Source: Parvularcula bermudensis HTCC2503
GTDB taxonomy: Bacteria; Pseudomonadota; Alphaproteobacteria; Caulobacterales; Parvularculaceae
DNA: 64,000 bases
NCBI RefSeq assembly: GCF_000152825.2
Contig: NC_014414.1
Location: forward strand, 2,644,501 to 2,708,500
Direction of reading: 5' to 3'
In this document: positions 1 through 7,037 of the stretch, piece after piece
Position numbering within the stretch: the stretch's first letter is position 1
Layout of the letters: each line of letters starts with the position of its first letter
Notes under the pieces: generated by a model
What the model was told of the DNA's origin: nothing
Seen by the model: the letters and a program-made list of their open reading frames with translations, nothing else
The model's database searches: none
Translations under genes and position numbers: made by a program

Positions 1-824
1 TCCGCATTACGATCGCGCCAGTCGGAGAGATAGGCCGCCTCCCCCGCCGCCGCCTGGATGGCCGGTAGAACAAGATCAGGGGTCAGGGGATCGGAAATCC
101 TGAGTTCAATCTCCGTCACCTCCCCCGGTCGTCGCGCAAACCGTTGAGCCTGCTCAAGGGGGAGATACATATAATACTGGTCGAAGAAAGAATTCCCGAC
201 GCTGAAGATCGCCCCGACACGATACTGAATTTGCGTGGTCGGTGTTCTGCCAAAGGGGGTTTCCGCTCCACCGGCCGTAATCGCGCTGATCACATCCCCC
301 ACCGAGGCGCCGAGGAGCCGCGAAAGCCCCACGCCGATCGCAACCTCGCGCTGGCCGGTTTCACCAGCCCCAAAGGTATCAAGGCTTCCCGCCCTCACCC
401 CGTCCGCGATATCCTCAATCGCGCGCAAATCCTCCGCGGTAATGCCGATGGTCTGCGCCGCGCTTTGCCCCCGCGGACCGACGAGATAGGTCTCAATCCG
501 CAAAACAGGCGTTGCCCGCTTGACGAAGGTCAGGTCTTCGATCCGCGAGATCTGTTGGGCCCGATCCACAGACTCTGTGTTCTGAACAAAAACATGCCCA
601 TTGACGCTCAACAATTGGGACAACAAATTGACGCGAAATCCCTGAAAAACACTCATGACCACAATCAATGTCGCCACCGATAACATAATACCGGAAAAAG
701 CAATGAGGGTGATCAGCGAGACTCCGGCCCCGCGGCGGGTCGCCCCAAGATATCGGCGCGCCACAGACCATTCGAAGCGGCCAAATGGCCGAGCCCGACC
801 AGCGGTCGGCGCGAATGCGGTCAT
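1..824 (-). CDS. lolC: LolC/LolE-family lipoprotein-releasing ABC transporter permease, partial
   Basis: Inner-membrane permease subunit of the Lol system, which extracts outer-membrane lipoproteins from the inner membrane. My translation from the ATG at 824 begins MTAFAPTAGRARPFGRF and then shows the family's opening: WSVARRYLGATRRG, a first membrane segment (GIMLSVATLIVVMSVFQGF) and the start of the large periplasmic domain. About 274 codons lie in the window; the C-terminal three membrane helices and any lolD are beyond base 1. Its ATG overlaps the stop of the upstream phosphoesterase in an ATGA, so the two are probably translationally coupled. LolC and LolE cannot be told apart here. Some alphaproteobacteria use a single LolF-like permease, which is also possible. 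Confidence 0.85.
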   Translation of the reverse strand, partial: MTAFAPTAGRARPFGRFEWSVARRYLGATRRGAGVSLITLIAFSGIMLSVATLIVVMSVFQGFRVNLLSQLLSVNGHVFVQNTESVDRAQQISRIEDLTFVKRATPVLRIETYLVGPRGQSAAQTIGITAEDLRAIEDIADGVRAGSLDTFGAGETGQREVAIGVGLSRLLGASVGDVISAITAGGAETPFGRTPTTQIQYRVGAIFSVGNSFFDQYYMYLPLEQAQRFARRPGEVTEIELRISDPLTPDLVLPAIQAAAGEAAYLSDWRDRNA

Positions 825-1816
825 GATGATATCTCCGTGGCCCCGATGTCTTCGGCCGGGATCCTCCTGCCATGGGGCGGCAGCAGCATCCATCCCGTAT
901 CATTCTTTTCGCAGCGATCGATCTGAAGGCGGAGGAGGTCGACCCGTGGCGGCACGTTGAACCGTAACGGTAGGCCTGTCATCCCGACCCCTGACGTCAC
1001 AAAGAGCTGGCCCGAGGGGGTCGACGCCAGCCCATACCGCAAAATATCACAGGCGAAGGTCAGGCGGCAGGTCACGCCGGGCAAAAACACCTGACCGCCA
1101 TGGGTATGGCCCGCCACCATCAGATCGAATCGGCCAGTTCTTGGGTCGGTAATCGCCTCGGGATTATGCTCGATCACGATGGTCGGCATCGGCGCCGCAC
1201 TGCGCGGCGGCACCATGTCCAAGCCCTCCATCGTCGCCTGCTGATAATCCCGATAGCCAAGAAGGCGCAAATATTTGCCCTCCCCCTTGAAAATCGCTTC
1301 CCCTGGATTGAGCAAGGTAATGTCGGCGGCTTCCAATGCCTTGATCAAGTCGTCGCCATAGTCCGGCCCCGGATAGCCGACATCGTGGTTCCCAAGAACC
1401 GCGTAGACAGGCGCCTCAATGGCGGCAAAAGGAGCAAACGCATCCTTCAAACGAGCGGAATGCAGATTATTCGTGAAATCACCCGGCATGAGAACCAGAT
1501 CTGGATCGAGGCTATTCACCGTACGAACGATCCGCTGCATGGAGGGCGTATTGGCAAACGACCCTCGGTGAAAATCAGCCACCACCGCCATATCGATCGT
1601 GCCCGGCAGGCCGGAGCCACAGAGCTCCACCGGCGTTTCGAAGACCAATAGCCGATAAGGTTCGATGAACCGGGCCCAGACCCCAAGCCCAAGCACAGCG
1701 GCGAGGATGAAGGTTGCTAGCCGTGTTGCAGGGCCGCCCCCCCGCACACTCAGCCAGACGGCAAGAAGGAAAATCGGAAGGAGGAGAAAGCTCCCCCAAT
1801 AGATTACCGTCTGCAT
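821..1816 (-). CDS. membrane-anchored calcineurin-like metallophosphoesterase
   Basis: A 331-residue protein with two hydrophobic N-terminal segments (about residues 3-23 and 33-48) followed by a calcineurin-type metallophosphoesterase domain. The metal-binding signature is complete: DFH (81-83), GDF (112-114), GNHD (142-145), His217 and GHTHGG (236-241). This resembles the YaeI/YkuE group of membrane-associated phosphodiesterases, some of which act on UDP-diacylglucosamine or related lipids. The true substrate cannot be read from sequence. It ends in an ATGA overlap with the LolC/E permease gene. A gap of about 115 bases with no recognisable signal separates it from the antiporter gene upstream. 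Confidence 0.85.
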   Translation of the reverse strand: MQTVIYWGSFLLLPIFLLAVWLSVRGGGPATRLATFILAAVLGLGVWARFIEPYRLLVFETPVELCGSGLPGTIDMAVVADFHRGSFANTPSMQRIVRTVNSLDPDLVLMPGDFTNNLHSARLKDAFAPFAAIEAPVYAVLGNHDVGYPGPDYGDDLIKALEAADITLLNPGEAIFKGEGKYLRLLGYRDYQQATMEGLDMVPPRSAAPMPTIVIEHNPEAITDPRTGRFDLMVAGHTHGGQVFLPGVTCRLTFACDILRYGLASTPSGQLFVTSGVGMTGLPLRFNVPPRVDLLRLQIDRCEKNDTGWMLLPPHGRRIPAEDIGATEISS

Positions 1817-1932
1817 AATACCGCCGACACCACTTCGTTCTTGTCACACCGTCTTCGACCAGCTTGCCCCCCAAGGGGCTAGTGCCATCGAGCGCCCCAA
1901 GCGCCGCCCGCCCAGTGGCCCCAGCTCATCTC

Positions 1933-3699
1933 TTACGACAATTCTTGTTCGACGGCCTCGAAGGGTTTCGAGAGGACATCCTTTTTCGCATAGATCCCTT
2001 CGGCCTTTTGCGCCAACAGGCGATCGCGGTCTCGTTCGCGATATTCGGCCATGATGTCGGCGATCAATTGTTCCGAAAATCCCAACCCGGCGAGGGTTTC
2101 ACCGGCGAGGGCCATGCTGCTTTCATACATCTCTCGGACCACGAAATCGGCCTTTACATCCATCATCTCGATCTCATGAAGGCGGTCATAGACCCGGGCC
2201 AGGATCCGTACCTTGGGGCACCGTTCCCTGACCGCCTGAACCACGGGTTTCAGCTTCTCCTTGGCATTCAGGGTAAAGACTATAGCATCGACATCGAGGG
2301 CGCCGGCCTGAAACAACAAATGGACATCGGTCCCGTTGCCGAAATAGACCTTATTGCCGAAGCGGGAGGCAACCTCGATCCGGCGCGGGCTGTTATCAAT
2401 GCAAATCGTTTTGACGTTCGAGCTGCGGAGCACCTGATTGACGAGTTGGCCCATACGGCCAAAGCCAACGATCAGGACCGACCCGTGATCCTCCATATCG
2501 GTCACCGGGATGGCCGCCCCCGATGGATTATGCTCGAGCTTGGAGACCGCCATCATGATGAGCGGCGTCGCCATCATGGACAGGGTGACGATAGCGGAAA
2601 ACATGGTGGCGTCCGCTGAGGTCAGCAACCCCTCCCCGACGGAGAGGCTGAAGACGACAAAACCAAACTCCCCCCCCTGCGACAGGACCGCCGCGGTCTT
2701 GAGGGCGGTGGGGGTGGCGGATTTCAGGATCCGCGCAAGGACAAAGATCACCGCCGCCTTGAAGACGATCAGCGCTGCGGCCCCGAACAGGACGACGACC
2801 CAGGCATTGCGCAGGACGGCGAGATCGAGCTGCATCCCCACGCCGATGAAAAACAGACCGAGCAGCAATTCCCGAAAGGGTTCGATGTCGCTCTCGATTT
2901 GGTGGCGGAAGGTGCTTTCGGCGAGGAGGACACCGGCGAGAAACGCGCCCAGCGCCATGGACAGCCCGGCCGCATCGACAATCAGGGCGGTGACGGCAAC
3001 GATCAGCAGGGCGGCGGCGGTGAAAGCCTCCCGCGAGCCGGAGATCGCCACCAATCGCAGCACCCTGTCGAGAACGAAATGCGACAGGAACACGATGGCG
3101 GCAATGGCGCCCGCCGCAAGGCCGATGGCCTGCCAGTCGATGGGAAGGCCATCGGCTGCATTGTCCCCTTGCGTCGCAACGAAGGGGATCGCCGCGAAAA
3201 GAGGGATCACGGCCACATCCTGCAGGAGCAATACCGAGAACGCCTTGGTCCCATGGGGCGTGTTCAGTTCGTGTCGTTCCTCAAGCAGGCTGAGAGCAAA
3301 GGCCGTAGAGGAACAGGCGAGGCCAAACCCCACAATATAGGCAGGGCCTGTGCTCAGGACGTCGATGTAATCGATGACCCACCCGATCGCGGTGCCGGTC
3401 ACGAGAAGTTGCATCAGCCCAAGGCCAAAGATTGTGTGCCGAAGCGACCATAGGCGGCTCAAACTCAGCTCGAGCCCGATCACGAAGAGAAATAAGACAA
3501 CCCCGAGTTCGGCAATCGCGAAGACCCCATCGCCATTGTAGAGAAGGTTGAGCGCCGACGGCCCCAACAGCACGCCGGCACCGAGATAGCCGAGGATCGT
3601 TCCGAGCTTCAGCTTACGGAACAGCGGCACGGCGACCGCCGTCGCGCCAAGATAGAGCGCCGCATCGACCAGAAATTCAGTGCCCCCGCCAGCTGCCAT
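1933..3699 (-). CDS. CPA2-family monovalent cation:proton antiporter with TrkA-N domain (KefB/KefC-like)
   Basis: A 588-residue protein. Residues 1 to about 385 are a string of hydrophobic helices typical of Na+/H+ or K+/H+ exchangers; they start with the LGYLGAGVLLGP motif and include the ALGAFLAGVLLAES motif. A cytoplasmic TrkA-N/RCK Rossmann domain follows, with the nucleotide-binding loop GFGRMGQ near residue 411. The family exports K+ in exchange for H+ and is gated by nucleotide or glutathione adducts in KefB/KefC. No KefF/KefG ancillary flavoprotein is nearby, so glutathione gating is unsupported. The ATG lies 6 bases after the aroA stop, so the two are almost certainly cotranscribed. 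Confidence 0.9.
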   Translation of the reverse strand: MAAGGGTEFLVDAALYLGATAVAVPLFRKLKLGTILGYLGAGVLLGPSALNLLYNGDGVFAIAELGVVLFLFVIGLELSLSRLWSLRHTIFGLGLMQLLVTGTAIGWVIDYIDVLSTGPAYIVGFGLACSSTAFALSLLEERHELNTPHGTKAFSVLLLQDVAVIPLFAAIPFVATQGDNAADGLPIDWQAIGLAAGAIAAIVFLSHFVLDRVLRLVAISGSREAFTAAALLIVAVTALIVDAAGLSMALGAFLAGVLLAESTFRHQIESDIEPFRELLLGLFFIGVGMQLDLAVLRNAWVVVLFGAAALIVFKAAVIFVLARILKSATPTALKTAAVLSQGGEFGFVVFSLSVGEGLLTSADATMFSAIVTLSMMATPLIMMAVSKLEHNPSGAAIPVTDMEDHGSVLIVGFGRMGQLVNQVLRSSNVKTICIDNSPRRIEVASRFGNKVYFGNGTDVHLLFQAGALDVDAIVFTLNAKEKLKPVVQAVRERCPKVRILARVYDRLHEIEMMDVKADFVVREMYESSMALAGETLAGLGFSEQLIADIMAEYRERDRDRLLAQKAEGIYAKKDVLSKPFEAVEQELS

Positions 3700-3705
3700 C
3701 TCTTC

Positions 3706-5031
3706 TCAGCCCCCTTCCGTTGCCATGGGTTCGATCGCCGCCCCAAGCCCGTTCATCAAGTCGATGAAGCCTGGAAAGGATGTGGCGATCATGTCGGCAT
3801 CGTCGATGGTCACCGGTGCCGCCGTCGCCATCCCCATGACCAAGGCGGACATGGCGATTCGATGATCGTGATGGGTCGCCACAGCCCCGCCACCACCAGG
3901 CCTCCCCCCATCGATCTCGATCCAGTCCTCTCCCGTCCGAACATCGACCCCATTCGCGCGAAGCAGGGCGGCGGTGGCGGCCAGGCGATCACTCTCCTTC
4001 ACCCGTAATTCACCGAGACCGTCAAAGCGGGACGTCCCCGCCGCGAATGCCGCGACGACACAAAGGATCGGATATTCATCGATGAGCCCCGGCGCTTTGT
4101 CGGCGGTTATGTGGATGGCCGTGAGCGGCGCATATCGGAGGGTCAGATCGGCGATCGCCTCCCCCTCTTCCCCCCCCACTGGCACGGTTGAGAGGTCGGC
4201 GCCCATGGCGCTCAACGCCTCGAAAAAGCCGGTCCGATGAGGATTGGTCATCACACCCCGGAGCGTCACCACCGATCCATCGACAATGGCCGCCGCCGCC
4301 AGGGGAAAGGCCGCCGAGGAAGGGTCGCCGGGGACGGGGACGATCCCCCCCGCCGTCAATCGCTGGGCGCCGGGCAGCCGCAGGCGCCGCCCTCCCCCCC
4401 CAAGGGGCTCGATCGTCAGTCTACCGCCGAATTGAGGTAACATCCGCTCAGTGTGATCCCGGCACGGCACCGGTTCCTCAATGACCGTCTCGCCTTCGGC
4501 CCCGAGCCCGGCGAGCAGCACGGCACTCTTGATCTGGGCCGAGGGCTTGGGGAGTCGGTATTCGATGCCGCGGGGCCGTCCGCCGACGAGCCGGACGGGC
4601 AACTTGCCCTCCCGCGCGTCGCTCTCAATCCCCATCTCGCGCAGCGGGGCCAGGATCCGCTCCATCGGACGACCGCGCAGGCTCTGGTCGCCGTCGAAGG
4701 TGACGCTCACCCCCTGTCCCGCCGCCGCCCCCATCAGAAGGCGGGCGCCCGTGCCGGAATTGCCGCAGTAAAGCGCCTGGGCGGGCGAGGACCATGAGGC
4801 GCCCGTAACAGTCCACGATCCCTCTCCCTGGCGCTCAACCGCCGCGCCAAACCCCCTGACGCAACTGGCGGTCCGCAACACATCGTCGGCCTCCAGCAAC
4901 CCCGTGATGGTCGTCGTACCCTCGGCCAGGCCGCCAAGGATGAGCGCGCGATGGGAGACCGATTTGTCACCGGGGGGGGAGATTGCCCCATTAAGGGGGC
5001 CGACCCGCCGCGACCTATACGTCGAAACCAC
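3706..5031 (-). CDS. aroA: 3-phosphoshikimate 1-carboxyvinyltransferase (EPSP synthase)
   Basis: Cytosolic enzyme of the shikimate pathway, joining phosphoenolpyruvate to shikimate-3-phosphate. The 441 residues carry PPGDKSVSHRAL (N-terminal Lys/Arg substrate loop), CGNSGTGARLLMG, SLRGRPMERILAPLREMG, SAQIKSAVLLAGL, DEYPILCVVAA, LRVKESDR and DHRIAMS. The layout is closer to the CP4-type (class II) enzymes than to E. coli AroA. The residue matching CP4 Ala100 / E. coli Gly96 is Gly (GNSGTG), so glyphosate sensitivity is the expectation. Translation starts at a GTG preceded by a GGGGGG Shine-Dalgarno tract at 5038-5043. It lies upstream of the antiporter gene with a 6-base gap. Confidence 0.96.
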   Translation of the reverse strand: MVSTYRSRRVGPLNGAISPPGDKSVSHRALILGGLAEGTTTITGLLEADDVLRTASCVRGFGAAVERQGEGSWTVTGASWSSPAQALYCGNSGTGARLLMGAAAGQGVSVTFDGDQSLRGRPMERILAPLREMGIESDAREGKLPVRLVGGRPRGIEYRLPKPSAQIKSAVLLAGLGAEGETVIEEPVPCRDHTERMLPQFGGRLTIEPLGGGGRRLRLPGAQRLTAGGIVPVPGDPSSAAFPLAAAAIVDGSVVTLRGVMTNPHRTGFFEALSAMGADLSTVPVGGEEGEAIADLTLRYAPLTAIHITADKAPGLIDEYPILCVVAAFAAGTSRFDGLGELRVKESDRLAATAALLRANGVDVRTGEDWIEIDGGRPGGGGAVATHHDHRIAMSALVMGMATAAPVTIDDADMIATSFPGFIDLMNGLGAAIEPMATEGG

Positions 5032-5070
5032 GCGGACCCCCCTTTTATTGAAATCGCCGACGGTTCCGTT

Positions 5071-5099
5071 TTGACAGTGCCATAAGGCTCTGGCAACAC
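5071..5099 (+). promoter_or_regulatory. candidate sigma70 promoter for the FYDLN-acid gene
   Basis: An exact TTGACA lies at 5071-5076, followed by a 17-base spacer and a poor -10 (CAACAC). It sits in the divergent gap between aroA and the FYDLN gene at the right distance for either start codon. The -35 is convincing and the -10 is not, so this is tentative. Confidence 0.35.
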
Positions 5100-5162
5100 C
5101 GCGCCTTCGATCGAGAGGTCCATGTGAGGGCCGTCGTCAATTCTTTTATCGGAGTGCTTCCA

Positions 5163-5618
5163 TTGGCAAATGAAGACCTCGGTACCAAGCGCGATTGTCC
5201 CGAATGCGGGGCACGGTTCTACGACCTGAACAAAGATCCGGCGCAATGTCCGAAATGCGGAAATGAATTTACCCCCGAACTCCTGCTGAAACCGCGGAAG
5301 GCGCGGGCGGAAGAAGAAACCGCAAAGCCCGCCCCTGAGGCTGAGGACGAGGATGAGGACGAGGTCGACGAGAGCGAAGTCGAGACCAGCCTCGATGAGG
5401 CGGATGAGGACGGGCAACCGACCAAGAGCAAGCGCAAATCAGGGCTCGCCGAAGAAGATGAGGACGAAGATGAAGACGAGGATGACACCTCCGACATCGA
5501 CGATATCGACGTTTCCATCGATGACGACGACGATTCGCTGCTCGACGATGATGACGACGACGATGACGATTTAGGCGGCGTCGTTCCCGGTGCGGGCGAC
5601 GATGATGACGAACGCTGA
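5163..5618 (+). CDS. FYDLN-acid domain (TIGR02300-like) zinc-ribbon protein with polyacidic tail
   Basis: Small alphaproteobacterial protein of unknown function. I place the start at TTG 5163 (reads MANEDLGTKRDCPECG) because family members begin a few residues before LGTKR and a GGAG lies 8 bases upstream (5151-5154). A GTG at 5124 with GAGAGG upstream is the alternative and would add 13 residues. The N-terminus carries two CxxC pairs (CPEC, CPKC) flanking FYDLNKDP, so it probably binds zinc. After about residue 45 the protein is low-complexity and very acidic, with long Asp/Glu runs interrupted by a short Lys/Arg stretch. It is read divergently from aroA. Function unknown. Confidence 0.85.
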   Translation: MANEDLGTKRDCPECGARFYDLNKDPAQCPKCGNEFTPELLLKPRKARAEEETAKPAPEAEDEDEDEVDESEVETSLDEADEDGQPTKSKRKSGLAEEDEDEDEDEDDTSDIDDIDVSIDDDDDSLLDDDDDDDDDLGGVVPGAGDDDDER

Positions 5619-5634
5619 GAGCACAGGGCTCCTG

Positions 5635-5700
5635 TCATATCGGTCGATATGATGGGCAACTGACCTTGAGCCGTTTCAGGACACTCGGCGCCGTGAAACG
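5635..5700. other. two inverted repeats downstream of the FYDLN gene
   Basis: The first is TCATATCG (5635-5642) paired with CGATATGA (5645-5652), an almost loopless 18-base palindrome that could be an operator or a cruciform. The second pairs CGTTTCA (5672-5678) with TGAAACG (5694-5700) around a 15-base GC-rich loop. Neither is followed by a T-run, so they are not simple terminators. Confidence 0.5.
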
Positions 5701-5765
5701 TCTCTAGGTCTTTGTGTGTCGCATGTTATTGACGCGAACCGGTTTTCCCTCGGTTGAAAATACGC
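5701..5765. repeat. RIME/REP-like intergenic palindromic element (single copy here)
   Basis: The segment contains CGCATG, then CGCGAACCGGTTTTCC and a GGTTGAAAAT tail. AACCG (5737-5741) can pair with CGGTT (5751-5755). This layout resembles the short palindromic intergenic elements scattered through Rhizobiales genomes, where a GCATG...AACCGGTTTCC...core recurs. I see only one copy in the window, so repetitive status is an inference from remembered family appearance. Confidence 0.35.
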
Positions 5766-5775
5766 AGGAGAGGAA

Positions 5776-5798
5776 GGCGGGCGTTGGCCCGCCTTTTT
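5776..5798 (+). terminator. rho-independent terminator after the FYDLN gene
   Basis: A perfect 7-bp stem, GGCGGGC (5776-5782) with GCCCGCC (5787-5793), encloses a GTTG loop and is followed directly by TTTTT (5794-5798). On the opposite strand the run after the stem is only TTCC, so it mainly serves plus-strand transcripts. Confidence 0.85.
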
Positions 5799-5824
5799 CT
5801 TCTGCCGCCGTCAAAGGCCCTCGT

Positions 5825-5845
5825 CAGGGGGTCGTAGACCCCCTG
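5825..5845 (-). terminator. hairpin just downstream of prfB, possible terminator
   Basis: CAGGGGGTC (5825-5833) and GACCCCCTG (5837-5845) form a perfect 9-bp stem with a 3-base loop, 14 bases past the prfB stop on the minus strand. There is no T-run immediately after it on that strand, so it may instead protect the mRNA 3' end or act with the next hairpin. Confidence 0.4.
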
Positions 5846-5859
5846 TCTGGCCTCCCCGC

Positions 5860-6970
5860 CTATGCGTCCTCGCCCCCGACCCGCTGAGCGAGGGCGGCCC
5901 CCATAAAGGCATCGAGATCCCCATCGAGGACCGCATCCGGCGAGGGGCTTTCGACGCCGGTGCGCAGATCTTTCACCATTTGATAGGGCTGCAACACATA
6001 GGATCGGATCTGGTGTCCCCAGCCGATGTCGGTCTTGGAGGCCGCCTGGGCATTTGCCTCTTCCTCACGGCGCTGCAATTCCATCTCGTAAAGACGGGCA
6101 CGTAGCATGTTCCAGGCCGTGGCGCGGTTCTTGTGCTGCGATCGTTCCGACTGGCACTGCACCACGATGCCCGTCGGCTCGTGGGTGATGCGCACCGCCG
6201 AGTCGGTGGTGTTGACGTGCTGACCACCGGCGCCCGATGCCCTGAACGTATCAACGCGGCAATCGCTCTCAGCCACTTCGATCTCGATATTGTCGTCGAT
6301 CTCCGGATAGACCCATACGGAGGAAAACGAGGTATGGCGGCGTGCGTTGGAGTCGTAGGGGCTGATCCGCACAAGGCGATGCACCCCCGATTCGACCTTC
6401 AGCCAGCCATAGGCGTTGATCCCCTTCACCAAGATGGTGGCGGATTTGATGCCCGCTTCCTCGCCGCCCTGCTCTTCGATGATATCGACCTTGTGGCCAT
6501 GCTGCTGCGCCCAGCGGACATACATCCGATAGAGCATGTTGGCCCAGTCGTTCGACTCCGTCCCCCCTGCCCCCGCATGGATCTCGACAAAGGCATTATT
6601 GGCATCCGCCTCGCCCGACAGCAGGGCCTCAAGCTCGGCACGCCCGGCCCGATCTTTGAGATCGGCGAGGGCCGCCTGGATGTCATCCACCGCCGCGTCG
6701 TCGCCTTCGGCCTCGGCCATTTCGGCCAATTCCAGATTGTCGTCGAGCTCGGTCTGCATAGCGGTCAGGGCCGCAATCTGGTTTTCCAGATGGGTGCGTT
6801 CCTGCATCAATTTTTGGGCTGTGGAGGGATCGTCCCAGAGGCTGGGATCTTCGGCTTTTTCGTTCAGTTCACTGAGACGTTTGTTGGCAACGTCCCAGTC
6901 AAAGACGCCTCCTCAGCAGGGCCAGCGATTGCCGCACCTGCTCAGCGTCATGGGTCATTTCTGCGCGCAT
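5860..6970 (-). CDS. prfB: peptide chain release factor 2, expressed by programmed +1 frameshift
   Basis: Class I release factor that reads UGA and UAA. Frame 0 starts at ATG 6970 ([11 protein letters not shown]), runs 23 codons to RRRL and hits an in-frame TGA (6901-6899). One base later the +1 frame continues [13 protein letters not shown] and goes on to the stop at 5860. The joined product is about 369 residues, normal for RF2. The catalytic GGQ lies in [10 protein letters not shown]. The codon-recognition triplet reads SPY ([11 protein letters not shown]) rather than the enteric SPF; I recall this as common in alphaproteobacteria. Reading only the long frame from 6810 loses about 53 N-terminal residues. 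The PBP1a gene lies upstream with a 67-base gap. Confidence 0.97.
6898..6913 (-). promoter_or_regulatory. prfB autoregulatory frameshift site
   Basis: On the minus strand the bases read AGGAGG CGT CTT TGA C. A Shine-Dalgarno-like AGGAGG (6913-6908) lies 3 bases before the slippery CTT (6904-6902), which abuts the TGA. This is the same geometry as the E. coli site (AGG GGG TAT CTT TGA C). When RF2 is scarce, the ribosome stalls at the UGA, the internal SD pushes it +1, and full-length RF2 is made. Confidence 0.96.
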
Positions 6971-7037
6971 TGCGCTCTCCTCACTTCGGCCCCGGAAACT
7001 ATCTTTTTCGGCCGAAAATGCAAGCCGCCGCCGGGGA

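Noticed and set aside
5860-6970. prfB as a frameshifted pseudogene
   Set aside because: The stop lies at an exact programmed frameshift site and both flanking segments match RF2.
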